Assembly: GCF_000517405.1 (NCBI RefSeq) | Contig: NZ_CP006568.1 | Span: 2,108,001 to 2,172,000 of the forward strand | Source of the DNA: Candidatus Sodalis pierantonius str. SOPE | Lineage (GTDB): Bacteria > Pseudomonadota > Gammaproteobacteria > Enterobacterales > Enterobacteriaceae | Length of the DNA stretch: 64,000 bases | Reading direction: 5' to 3' | In this document: piece after piece, positions 29,543 to 38,192 of the stretch | Layout: each line of letters begins with the position of its first letter | Numbering within the stretch: the first letter of the stretch is position 1 | Made by a program: the position numbers and the translations under genes | Notes under the pieces: generated by a model | Told to the model about the DNA's origin: nothing | The model's database searches: none | What the model saw: only the letters and a program-made list of their open reading frames with translations

Positions 29543-30130
29543 TTAGTGCTGGTTGTCACCGTGCAGATAAATTACCTAATACGTTAACCCTACCAGTAAA
29601 CCACCGCCGATAATGTTGCCGATCGTAACCGGAATCAGATTGTCGGTGATGAAATTGGCGACCGTCAGGTTGGAGAACTGCTCCGGCGCCGTCCCAATGG
29701 CCTGCCAGAACGCTGGCGGGGCAAAATTCTTGATAACGATCCCCGTCGGAATCATAAACATGTTGGCGATGCTATGCTCAAACCCGCTAGCGACAAACAT
29801 CGTGACCGGCATAATCATGGCGAACATTTTATCGAACATGCTGCGACCGGAATAACTGGTCCAGACCGCCAGGCAAACCATCAAGTTTGCGAGAATACCG
29901 AGGCAGACCGCCTCAACAAAGGTGTGATGCATTTTATGATCGGCGGTCTGCAATACGTTCAGACCCCAGGCGCCGTTGGCGACCATATGCTGACCCGCAA
30001 ACCAGATGAGGGCCACAAATAGACAGTGCGCCTATCAGGTTGCCGATATAAACATTGATCCAGTTACGCACCAGCTGCGCCCAACTAATACGGCCGCTAG
30101 CCCGGGCCACGACAATCAGTACCGACGAGG
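29543..30130 (-). pseudogene. focA: Formate channel FocA, 5' end deleted, frameshifted and with an early stop
   Basis: Pentameric inner-membrane formate channel, normally first gene of the focA-pflB operon. Sequence equivalent to E. coli residues from about 92 onward remains (SSVLIVVARASGRISWAQLV...). Everything upstream ends exactly at the IS903-type element at 30131. One extra T at about 30030 shifts the frame after NLIGAL. The next frame (VALIWFAGQHMVANGAWGLNVL...) continues to LLVGLTY, where a Trp codon has become TAG (29576-29578). The original ending VIYLHGDNQH follows and stops at 29543. Three independent lesions make it clearly dead. Confidence 0.94.
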
Positions 30131-31037
30131 GGCTTTGTTGAATAAATCGAACTTTTAGGTGACTGGCGGCTCTGATCACTACATTCGTTTCAACATCAGG
30201 TCCCCATGGCAAAGCAAAAGTTTAAAATTACCAACTGGCCCGCATATAACAATGCGCTCAGGCAGCGGGGGGACCTGACAGTATGGCTTGATGAGTCAGC
30301 CATTGCTGCATGGACTGAGAGTACACCACCTGAACATCGTGGCCGGCCGCTTCACTACACCGATATGGCCATTACCACGGTTCTGATGATAAAGCGCGTG
30401 TTTAACCTTTCGCTCCGGGCGTTACAGGGTTTCGTTGACTCGATTTTTAAACTGATGGGGCTGTCGCTGCGCTGCTCAGATTACTCTCTGGTCAGCCGGC
30501 GAGCAAAAACCGTCGACATCAGCATAAAAACGCCAACCCGCGGCGAAATCTCACACCTGGTCATCGATGGCACCGGCCTGAAAGTCTTCGGCGAAGGCGA
30601 ATGGAAAGTCAGGCAGCATGGGGCTGAGAGGCGCAGAGTATGGCGCAAGCTTCATCTGGCAAGTAGATAGCGTGACACATGAAATTATCTGTGCCGATTT
30701 ATCGCTAAGCGGTACGACAGATGCGCAGGCGCTGCTCGGGCTGATTAACCAAACCCACCGGAAAATCAGGGAAGCGTCGGCTGACAGTGCTTACGATACG
30801 CGTTACTGTCATGATGCTCTGCTGAGGAAAAAAATAAAGCCGCTTATCCCACCGCGAAGTGGTGCGCAATATTGGCCAGCTCGATACCATGAGCGTAACC
30901 ATGCGGTGGCAAATCAGCATCTGAGCGGCAATAACGATACCTGGAAAAAGAAAGTAGGTTATCACCGGTGTTCACTGGCTGAAACGGCCATGTTCCGGTT
31001 TAAAACACTTCTGGGTGGTCATCTGAGTCAGCATGAC
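30131..31037 (+). mobile_element. IS903-type (IS5 family) element, copy 1, truncated at 3' end
   Basis: Begins with the terminal repeat GGCTTTGTTGAATAAATC at 30131 directly against the focA remnant. It breaks off after about 907 bp (the complete element is about 1055 bp) where it meets the terminal repeat of copy 2 in opposite orientation. The last 150 bp of this copy, including its own right end, are missing and are not found beyond copy 2. No target duplication can be matched, which fits a deletion or intramolecular transposition after insertion. Confidence 0.9.
30206..31037 (+). pseudogene. IS903-type transposase, copy 1, frameshifted and truncated
   Basis: DDE transposase of the IS5 family, very similar to the IS903 protein (MAKQKFKITNWPAYNNAL..., HLVIDGTGLKVFGEGEWKVR). 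After RVWRKLHLA an extra A near 30661 moves the frame and gives a stop four codons later. The rest (VDSVTHEIICADLSLSGTTDAQ..., AYDTRYCHDALLRKKIKPLIPP) is in another frame. The last residues are lost at the junction with copy 2. The same extra base is present in copy 2. Confidence 0.9.
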
Positions 31038-31281
31038 GCTTTGTTGAATAAATCCTTAATTTTTGACGACTTCCTCCCTATCAGGGCGATTGTTACATGA
31101 TGCGGACGCTGTTTGGCATTCCTAACAACGTGATCCGGTTAAGCGCTTTGACCATTGCCATAGCCTCACCTACCTGCGCGTCATAGTCATGCAGACTCAG
31201 ATGACCACCCAGAAGTGTTTTAAACCGGAACATGGCCGTTTCAGCCAGTGAACACCGGTGATAACCTACTTTCTTTTTCCA

Positions 31282-32596
31282 GAGCCTGTTTAGAAATTTG
31301 TGTATTTGCCTGATTTTGATATGTTCAATCCAACATCAAAAACAGGTTAATTTATGGACGAAAAACAGTTGCAGGCTCTGGCTAACGAACTGGCCAAAAA
31401 TCTCAAAACCCCTGAAGATCTCAGTCACTTCGATCGGCTGCTGAAAAAAATCAGCGTCGAAGCAGCTCTCAATGCCGAAATGACCCATCACCTCGGCTAC
31501 GATAAAAATCAGCCTAAACCGGGGACCAACGCCCGCAACGGCTATTCCACAAAAACCGTTACCACTGGCGATGGCCCGCTGGCGCTGCGTACTCCGCGCG
31601 ATCGTGACGGTTCCTTTGAACCGCAACTGGTGAAGAAGAACCAGACCCGGATTACCGGGATGGATAACCAGATTTTATCGTTGTACGCCAAAGGGATGAC
31701 CACCCGCGAGATCGCCGCCGCGTTCAAAGAGCTGTATGACGCCGATGTCTCGCCGGCGCTGGTCTCAAAGGTCACCGATGCGGTCATGGAGCAGGTTGTC
31801 GAATGGCAAAACCGGCCTCTGGATGCAGTCTATCCCATTGTTTATCTTGACTGTATCGTTCTAAAAGTCCGGCAGGACAGCCGCATCATCAACAAATCTG
31901 TGTTCCTGGCGCTGGGCATCAACATCGAAGGCCAGAAAGAGTTGCTAGGTATGTGGCTGGCCGAAAATGAAGGCGCAAAGTTCTGGCTGAACGTGCTGAC
32001 AGAGCTGAAAAACCGCGGCCTGAACGATATCCTTATCGCCTGCGTAGACGGGCTGAAAGGTTTCCCTGACGCTATTAACGCGGTGTATCCGGAGGCGCGG
32101 CTCCAGCTGTGTATCGTACATATGGTGCGCAACAGCCTGCGGTTCGTCTCCTGGAAGGACTACAAGGCCGTCACCCGCGACCTGAAAGCTATCTATCAGG
32201 CCCCTACGGAAGAAGCCGGCTTGCAGGCGCTGGAAGCGTTCTCCAGTGCCTGGGACATCCGCTACCCGCAAATAAGTCGAAGCTGGCAGGCAAACTGGGC
32301 CAATCTGGCCACGTTCTTTGCCTACCCAACGGACATCCGCAAGGTGATCTACACGACCAACGCCATCGAGTCGTTAAACAGCGTGATCCGGCATGCCATC
32401 AAAAAGCGCAAGGTGTTCCCGACCGACGACGCAGTGAAAAAGGTGGTGTGGCTGGCGATACAGGCGGCCTCACAGAAATGGACAATGCCTTTGAGGGACT
32501 GGCGCATGGCAATGAGCCGCTTTATTATCGAGTTCGGTGACCGCCTGGACGGTCACTTCTGAGAAAAGGCATTTACACAGAATCGTGTACAGGGTC
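31282..32596 (+). mobile_element. IS256-family insertion sequence, copy B, intact
   Basis: A 1315-bp element inside IS903-type copy 2, with the same terminal repeats as copies A and C. Perfect 8-bp target duplications TTTTTCCA flank it at 31274-31281 and 32597-32604. It is the only one of the three with an unbroken transposase, so it is a candidate source for movement of the others. Confidence 0.97.
31354..32562 (+). CDS. IS256-family transposase, full length
   Basis: A 402-residue Mutator-type DDE transposase. The N-terminal region (MDEKQLQALANELAKNLKTPED) is helical and presumably binds the ends. The catalytic core has VYLDCIVLKVRQD (first Asp), the region ILIACVDGLKGFPDAINAVYPEA (second Asp and substrate contacts), LQLCIVHMVRNSLRFV, and the late ATPTNAIESLNS-type motif here read as IYTTNAIESLNSVIR (Glu). 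It ends DGHF 35 bp before the terminal repeat end. No lesion. Confidence 0.96.
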   Translation: MDEKQLQALANELAKNLKTPEDLSHFDRLLKKISVEAALNAEMTHHLGYDKNQPKPGTNARNGYSTKTVTTGDGPLALRTPRDRDGSFEPQLVKKNQTRITGMDNQILSLYAKGMTTREIAAAFKELYDADVSPALVSKVTDAVMEQVVEWQNRPLDAVYPIVYLDCIVLKVRQDSRIINKSVFLALGINIEGQKELLGMWLAENEGAKFWLNVLTELKNRGLNDILIACVDGLKGFPDAINAVYPEARLQLCIVHMVRNSLRFVSWKDYKAVTRDLKAIYQAPTEEAGLQALEAFSSAWDIRYPQISRSWQANWANLATFFAYPTDIRKVIYTTNAIESLNSVIRHAIKKRKVFPTDDAVKKVVWLAIQAASQKWTMPLRDWRMAMSRFIIEFGDRLDGHF

Positions 32597-33415
32597 TTTT
32601 TCCAGGTATCGTTATTGCCGCTCAGATGCTGATTTGCCACCGCATGGTTACGCTCATGGTATCGAGCTGGCCAATATTGCGCACCACTTCGCGGTGGGAT
32701 AAGCGGCTTTATTTTTTTCCCCAGCAGAGCATCATGACAGTAACGCGTATCGTAAGCACTGTCAGCCGACGCTTCCCTGATTTTCCGGTGGGTTTGGTTA
32801 ATCAGCCCGGGCAGCGCCTGCGCATCTGTCGTACCGCTTAGCGATAAATCGGCACAGATAATTTCATGTGTCGCGCTATCTACTTGCCAGATGAAGCTTG
32901 CGCCATACTCTGCGCCTCTCAGCCCCATGCTGCCTGACTTTCCATGCGCCTTCGCCGAAGATTTTCAGGCCGGTGCCATCGATGACCAGGTGTGAGATTT
33001 CGCCGCGGGTTGGCGTTTTTATGCTGATGTCGACGGTTTTTGCTCGCCGGCTGACCAGAGAGTAATCTGGGCAGCGCAGCAACAGCCCCATCAGTTTAAA
33101 AATCGCGTCAACGAAACCCTGTAACGCCCGGAGCGAAAGGTTAAACACGCGCTTTATCATCAGAACCGTGGTAATGGCCATATCGGTGTAGTGAAGCGGC
33201 CGGCCACGATGTTCAGGTTGTGTACTCTCAGTCCATGCAGCAATGGCTGACTCATCAAGCCATACTGTCATGTCCCCCCGCGGCCTGAGCGCATTGTTGT
33301 ATGCGGGCCAGTTGGTGATTTTAAACTTTTGCTTTGCCATGGGGACCTGATGTTGAAACGAATGTAGTGATCAGAGCCGCCAGTCACCTAAAAGTTCGAT
33401 TTATTCAACAAAGCC

Positions 33416-35064
33416 CCTGTCACCTATAAAAGTGTCGCGTGGCTTAAGTCAACTCAGCGCACGAAAACTGGCGGCGAGCGTCTGGGCGCCGTACATGCGG
33501 GCGAAGGCGTGCTGGTAGGATGCCGCCGCGCGCCCGCCCTCGTTTTTCAATTGCAGCAGCGTATGCAGGCAGCGGTAATAATTATCCCGCTCCGCGCTGA
33601 ACACCGACGCGTTGAAATCCCGTGTCCATTCGGTCCACAGCAGCGCCTGTACATGGTCGCCGCCGGCCAGCGCCAGCATGGCTTTCAATTCACCCACCCG
33701 CAGGGTAAACCAGCCATTATCCCTGCCGGTGGCGAGACCCAGGAGTTCCCGCACCCGGGCGAAATCGTCCAGACCCAGCGCGTCAATCTGCTCGATAAGC
33801 GCCAGATAGCACGCCTGGGGCCACCGGCTGGCGGGCAGTTGGCAAAGGGTGGCGCGCAGATCGATGGCCATGGCATTGTTGGCCAGCAACAAATCTTCCG
33901 CCGGATAAATGTCAGACATACCCGGAACCAGGATACGGCAGGCATAAACCCCCAGATGCTGATAATCGGCGATATAAACCTCGGTTCCGCGCGCTTGGAA
34001 TATCCCCATTAACGTGGCGAACTCTTCTGCGGTGGTGCCGCTGAAATCCCAGTCCGCGAAGGCATAATCCGCCTCCTGCTTAAACATATCCCAAGAAATC
34101 AGGCCGCTGGAGTCGATAAAATGGGTTTCCAAATTGGTCTGTTCGGCGACCTCTTCATTATCGAACGTCGGCGGCGTGAAGACGTCGAGATCTTTCAGGC
34201 CGCGCCCCTGCAGCAGCTCAGTTACCGTGCGCTCCAGCGCCACACCGAAATCCGGATGGGCGCCAAACGAGGCGAAACAGGTACCGTTGGCGGGGTTGAA
34301 CAACACGACGCAGATAACGGGAAATTGCCCGCCCAGCGAGGCATCGAAGGCAAAAATGGGAAACCCCTCGTCCTCAAGGGTGGCGATGGCTTCCACTACG
34401 CCGGGATAGCGCGCCAGAATCGGCTGCGGAATGGCCGGTAAACTGATAGCCTCCGCGATGATGCGGTTTTTGACGTAGCGCTCAAACACCTCAGACAGCG
34501 CCTGCACCCGGGCTTCGCTGGCGGTATTGCCCGCCGACATGCCGTTGGAAACATACAGGTTACCGACAATGTTCATCGGAATGTAGACCGTGGCGCCGTC
34601 GGACTGGCGGCTGAAAGGCAGTGCGCAAATCCCGCGTTCGGTATGGCTGGACTGCAAATCCACCAGATCGCGCCCGGTCAATTCCTGGTCCGGATTGTAA
34701 AAGGCGCGCAGATGATCGTCCAGGATGCCGTCCGGCAGCCCGCCGTCGGTCGGAAGCGCGAACCAGCGCTCGTTGGGATAATGCACAAACTCGCCGCCGG
34801 CGACCGTAGCGCCAAGATAAAAATCGGCGAAAAAATAGTTGGTGGAGAGGCGTTCAAAATACTCGCCCAGCGCCGCTTTTCGGGTCGTCCCCTTGCCGTT
34901 GGTAAAGCATAGCGGGCAGTCGCGATCGCGGATATGCACCGACAAGATATGGGGCACGGGATTAAGCCAGGAGGCTTCTTCGATAGTGAAGCCAAGTGCG
35001 CCTGAAAGCGGGCAATGGAGTCTTCCAGCGCCGCATCTTTGCCTGGAATAAAGGTCTGTGTCAT
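33416..35064 (-). pseudogene. ycaO: YcaO-type cyclodehydratase-like protein, frameshifted, deleted and 3'-truncated
   Basis: YcaO in E. coli is an ATP-binding protein that has been linked to RimO-dependent methylthiolation of ribosomal protein S12. The start is the ATG at 35064 (MTQTFIPGKDAALEDSIARFQAH). Near 34995 a small deletion shifts the frame; the main frame resumes LGFTIEEASWLNPVPHI and continues for over 500 codons. A second change is an in-frame loss of four residues in KAALGEYFERL, next to the ATP/Mg-binding Glu. At the 3' end homology stops at about RMYGAQTLAASFRALS, and the remaining 45-50 residues are lost at the IS903-type copy 2 junction. It is clearly non-functional. The upstream ycaP gene of E. 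coli is not present. Confidence 0.92.
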
Positions 35065-35132
35065 CAGGGTCACTTATTATCAACGGAAACCGCCATAATA
35101 CGGTGTTTTCTCCCCCGGCTCCATGTATTCTC

Positions 35133-35188
35133 TTAAGCATTAAGCATTAAGCATTAAGCATTAAGCATTAAGCATTAAGCATTAAGCA
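35133..35188. repeat. Tandem array of eight perfect 7-bp units
   Basis: The unit TTAAGCA is repeated eight times without error, followed by a partial ninth (TTA then GGCG). It lies between the divergent starts of ycaO and serC, 84 bp upstream of the serC ATG. Perfect short repeats change copy number by slippage and could alter promoter spacing for serC. Confidence 0.97.
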
Positions 35189-35272
35189 TTAGGCGTTGCG
35201 GCCGGCCGTGGGCGGTGTTACAACCATGGTAGGTTATTTTGCGGTATTACTGGCAAATCGTGGTGAGGGAAA

Positions 35273-36358
35273 ATGAATCAGGTGTTTAATTTTAGCTCTG
35301 GCCCGGCAATGCTGCCGGCGGAAGTGTTGCGCAAGGCGGAGCAGGAATTGTGTAATTGGCATGGCCTGGGCACATCGGTCATGGAAATCAGCCATCGTAG
35401 TAAAGAATTTCTCGAAGTGGCGCAATCCTCAGAACAAGACCTGCGCGAGCTGCTGGCGATCCCCGACAATTATAATGTTCTGTTTTGCCACGGCGGCGCG
35501 CGCGCGCAATTCGCCGCGGTGCCGATGAATCTGCTGGGGGATGCCGCCAGCGCCGATTATATTGATGGCGGCTATTGGGCGCACAGCGCGATAAAAGAAG
35601 CGCAAAAATATTGCGACCCGCGGGTGATTGATGTCACCACCGAAATAGACGGCCTGCGTGCGATTAAACCGATGCGCGACTGGGCCTTATCCGCTGACGG
35701 CGCCTATGTCCATTATTGCCCGAATGAAACCATTGATGGCCTGGCCATTGATGAATTGCCGGATTTCGGCGATCGGGTGGTGGTGGCGGACTTCTCCTCC
35801 ACGCTCTTGTCGCACCCGCTGGACGTCAGCCGCTTTGGCGTAATCTACGCCGGCGCGCAGAAAAACATCGGGCCGGCCGGGCTGACGCTGGTCATCGTGC
35901 GCGAGGATCTGCTGGGCCGCGCGAGCAAAGCGTTGCCGTCCATTCTTGATTACAGCGTGCTGGCCGAAAACGATTCCATGTTCAATACGCCGCCGACCTT
36001 CGCCTGGTATCTCTCGGGGCTGGTGTTCAAATGGCTGAAAGCGCAGGGCGGGCTGGCGGAAATGGATAAACGCAATCAGGCCAAGGCGTCCTTGCTGTAC
36101 CGCACCATCGACGAGAGCGATTTTTATCGTAATACCGTCGCGCCGGCCAACCGTTCGCGCATGAATGTGCCGTTCCAATTGGCGGACAGTTATCTGGACG
36201 CGCTGTTCTTGCAGGAGGCCCAGGCCGCCGGCCTGCATGCCCTGAAGGGACACCGGGTGGTGGGCGGCATGCGCGCATCGCTGTACAATGCCATGCCGCT
36301 GGCAGGCGTGCAGGCGCTGGTGGACTTTATGCTGGGGTTTGCCCGCCGCCACGGGTAA
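35273..36358 (+). CDS. serC: Phosphoserine aminotransferase
   Basis: PLP enzyme for serine synthesis (3-phosphohydroxypyruvate to phosphoserine) and for pyridoxal phosphate synthesis. The 361-residue product (362 in E. coli) has the family start FNFSSGPAMLPAEVL, the substrate loop FCHGGARAQFAAVP, HYCPNETIDG, the PLP lysine in YAGAQKNIGPAGLT, and the C-terminal GHRVVGGMRASLYNAMP. Intact. It normally forms an operon with aroA; here the gap is enlarged to 419 bp and contains a repeat array and hairpin. Confidence 0.97.
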   Translation: MNQVFNFSSGPAMLPAEVLRKAEQELCNWHGLGTSVMEISHRSKEFLEVAQSSEQDLRELLAIPDNYNVLFCHGGARAQFAAVPMNLLGDAASADYIDGGYWAHSAIKEAQKYCDPRVIDVTTEIDGLRAIKPMRDWALSADGAYVHYCPNETIDGLAIDELPDFGDRVVVADFSSTLLSHPLDVSRFGVIYAGAQKNIGPAGLTLVIVREDLLGRASKALPSILDYSVLAENDSMFNTPPTFAWYLSGLVFKWLKAQGGLAEMDKRNQAKASLLYRTIDESDFYRNTVAPANRSRMNVPFQLADSYLDALFLQEAQAAGLHALKGHRVVGGMRASLYNAMPLAGVQALVDFMLGFARRHG

Positions 36359-36433
36359 CGTTCGCCGCCGCGCCGTGGGCAGCACGCGGCGGTGTGGCCG
36401 CTTTGCCGAGCCGGGTTGCCCGTTGCCCACGCT

Positions 36434-36503
36434 GTAGTCCGATGCCCGTTGACCATTGGCCGTAGACCGTAAAGCGTAGACCACTGACCGTTAACCTTAG
36501 ACC
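36434..36503. repeat. Degenerate 7-bp tandem array, consensus GTTGACC
   Basis: Ten in-phase 7-mers: GTAGTCC, GATGCCC, GTTGACC, ATTGGCC, GTAGACC, GTAAAGC, GTAGACC, ACTGACC, GTTAACC, TTAGACC. The phase is kept through the whole block although single positions vary. The array looks like an older version of the kind of 7-bp expansion seen upstream of serC, but with another unit. Confidence 0.85.
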
Positions 36504-36719
36504 GCGCCGTTGCGCGGTGTGTCGGTCTGTCAGCCGAACGGCGTTGGCTGTTGCCGGTGCGTTGTGTTCCGCTTGCGTTGCCTGGGGCCTCGATTTGTCG
36601 CCGGGCGGGGTGCGCGTTACCCGCGTAGTCCTGGTTTGCCGCCATCGTTGCGGCGTTGCTGCAAAGTATTTTCCTTATAAGGGCGAAGCCGGCCTCGGGT
36701 CGGCCGCTACCGAATCATC

Positions 36720-36746
36720 CTGGCGCCGAGGGGCTGCCGGCGCCAG
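36720..36746 (+). terminator. Hairpin before aroA, possible attenuator
   Basis: A perfect 9-bp stem CTGGCGCCG/CGGCGCCAG with a 9-nt loop ends 31 bp before the aroA ATG. Only a weak T-rich stretch follows, so it may attenuate and not fully terminate serC transcripts. Confidence 0.5.
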
Positions 36747-36777
36747 GCGTTATTGTTTGCTGGAGAACGTGTTACAC

Positions 36778-38085
36778 ATGCAGGATTCCCTGACCTTAAA
36801 TCCCATCGCGCGCGTCGATGGCACCCTCAATTTGCCGGGTTCCAAAAGCGTTTCCAATCGCGCCCTGTTGCTGGCGGCACAGGCCATCGGCACCACACGC
36901 CTGACCAACCTGCTCGACAGCGACGATGTCCGCCATATGCTGACGGCCCTGGGCCAGCTCGGCGTCAATTACCGCCTGTCGGCGGACCGCCGCAGCTGTG
37001 AAATTGACGGCCTCGGCGGCCCGCTGCGCGCGGATGATGCGCTGACGCTGTTTCTCGGCAACGCCGGCACCGCCATGCGCCCGCTGACCGCCGCGCTGTG
37101 CCTACAGGCGCAGGATGTGACGCTGACCGGCGAGCCGCGCATGAAAGAGCGGCCGATTGGCCATCTAGTGGACGCGCTGCGCCAGGGCGGGGCGCAAATT
37201 GATTATCTCGAACAAGAGCATTATCCGCCGCTGCGTTTACGCGGCGGCTATCAAGGCGGCGATATCACCGTCGACGGCAGCGTCTCCAGCCAGTTTCTCA
37301 CCGCGCTATTGATGATGGCGCCGCTGGCGCCGCAGGACAGCCGCATCCGCATCAAGGGTGAACTGGTGTCCCGACCCTATATCGATATCACCCTGGCGTT
37401 AATGAAAAGCTTCGGAATTACGGTGCGCCACGATAATTACCAGGTGTTTTACCTCACCGGCAACGGCGTCTACCGTTCGCCGGGGGATTATCTGGTGGAA
37501 GGGGATGCCTCCAGCGCGTCCTATTTTCTGGCGGCGGCGGCGATCCGCGGCGGCATCGTGCGGGTCACCGGCATCGGCCGCCACAGCGTGCAGGGCGATA
37601 TCCGCTTCGCCGATGTGCTGGGGAGCATGGGTGCCACCCTTCGCTGGGGCGACGACTACATCGAATGCAGCCGCGCTACGCTGCACGCTATTGATATGGA
37701 CATGAATCACATCCCCGACGCGGCGATGACCATCGCCACCACCGCGCTGTTCGCCAGCGGCGGCACTACCACGTTACGCAATATCGCCAATTGGCGCGTC
37801 AAAGAGACCGACCGGCTGACGGCGATGGCCACCGAGCTGCGCAAAGTGGGCGCCACCGTCACCGAAGGGGAGGATTATCTGTCCATCACGCCGCCCACCA
37901 AACTGACCGCCGCCCGCATCGGTACCTATAACGACCACCGCATGGCGATGTGTTTCGCGCTGGTGGCGCTGTCCGATACGCCGGTGACGATTCTCGATCC
38001 GCAATGTACCCACAAGACCTTCCCGGACTTTTTTGCCCGACTGGCGGCGTTAAGCACGCCGGCCTCATCGCATTCGGCGATATGA
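36778..38085 (+). CDS. aroA: 3-phosphoshikimate 1-carboxyvinyltransferase (EPSP synthase)
   Basis: Sixth step of the shikimate pathway. The 435-residue product has the class I EPSP synthase motifs: LPGSKSVSNRALLLAA near the N-terminus, LFLGNAGTAMRPLTAAL, GEPRMKERPIGHLVDAL, VEGDASSASYFLAAAA, and late NWRVKETDRLTAMATELRK and YNDHRMAMCF. I start it at the ATG at 36778 (MQDSLTLNPIARVDG), preceded by GGAGAA. It is 8 residues longer at the C-terminus than E. coli AroA. Intact. ycaL, which follows in E. coli, is absent, and cmk comes next. Confidence 0.96.
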   Translation: MQDSLTLNPIARVDGTLNLPGSKSVSNRALLLAAQAIGTTRLTNLLDSDDVRHMLTALGQLGVNYRLSADRRSCEIDGLGGPLRADDALTLFLGNAGTAMRPLTAALCLQAQDVTLTGEPRMKERPIGHLVDALRQGGAQIDYLEQEHYPPLRLRGGYQGGDITVDGSVSSQFLTALLMMAPLAPQDSRIRIKGELVSRPYIDITLALMKSFGITVRHDNYQVFYLTGNGVYRSPGDYLVEGDASSASYFLAAAAIRGGIVRVTGIGRHSVQGDIRFADVLGSMGATLRWGDDYIECSRATLHAIDMDMNHIPDAAMTIATTALFASGGTTTLRNIANWRVKETDRLTAMATELRKVGATVTEGEDYLSITPPTKLTAARIGTYNDHRMAMCFALVALSDTPVTILDPQCTHKTFPDFFARLAALSTPASSHSAI

Positions 38086-38138
38086 TAACGGGTAAAAGTA
38101 ACGTTTACGCGTAATGAAGGGTATAATGACGCCTAATG

Positions 38139-38162
38139 AAGCCTAAGGGATCCCTTAGGCTT
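38139..38162. terminator. 24-bp perfect palindrome after aroA
   Basis: AAGCCTAAGGGA and its reverse complement meet at GATC with no loop, then TTTCTT follows. It is likely the serC-aroA terminator or an attenuator before cmk, which starts 30 bp later. Confidence 0.65.
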
Positions 38163-38192
38163 TCTTACCCGTTGCGCTTAAAGGAGAAGACA

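Larger units (their letters stand above)
31093..33340 (-). pseudogene. IS903-type transposase, copy 2, frameshifted and interrupted
   Basis: Starts MAKQKFKITNWPAYNNAL at 33340. It has the same extra A after RVWRKLHLA as copy 1 (near 32886). Downstream of the shift, the frame reads VDSATHEIICADLSL to NDTW, where IS256 copy B interrupts it. Beyond that element it resumes KKKVGYHRCSLAETAMFRFK and ends NSVRIM at 31093. Apart from the insertion and the shift, the protein is the full IS903 length. Confidence 0.9.
31038..33415 (-). mobile_element. IS903-type (IS5 family) element, copy 2, split by IS256 copy B
   Basis: Terminal repeats lie at about 31038 and at 33415 (reverse of GGCTTTGTTG). If IS256 copy B and one target duplication are removed, about 1055 bp remain, the normal size of IS903. 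It is in inverted orientation to copy 1 and touches it directly. One base of its left terminal repeat differs (C in place of G at 31037). Its outer end at 33415 abuts the broken 3' end of ycaO. Confidence 0.92.
36359..36777. other. Enlarged serC-aroA spacer
   Basis: 419 bp against roughly 70 bp in E. coli. It holds a degenerate heptamer array (36434-36503) and a hairpin near the end. The 86 codons open upstream of aroA in its frame (from 36517) look like spacer sequence, not AroA. Confidence 0.6.

Noticed and set aside
30131..33415. Composite transposon bounded by two IS903-type copies
   Set aside because: The copies touch each other and one is truncated; there is no cargo except the later IS256 insertion.
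35133..35188. CRISPR-like array
   Set aside because: The 7-bp units are contiguous with no spacers, and no cas genes are near.
36517..36777. N-terminal extension of AroA
   Set aside because: The 87 extra codons cover a repeat-bearing spacer and a hairpin, show no homology, and the ATG at 36778 aligns with the known start.
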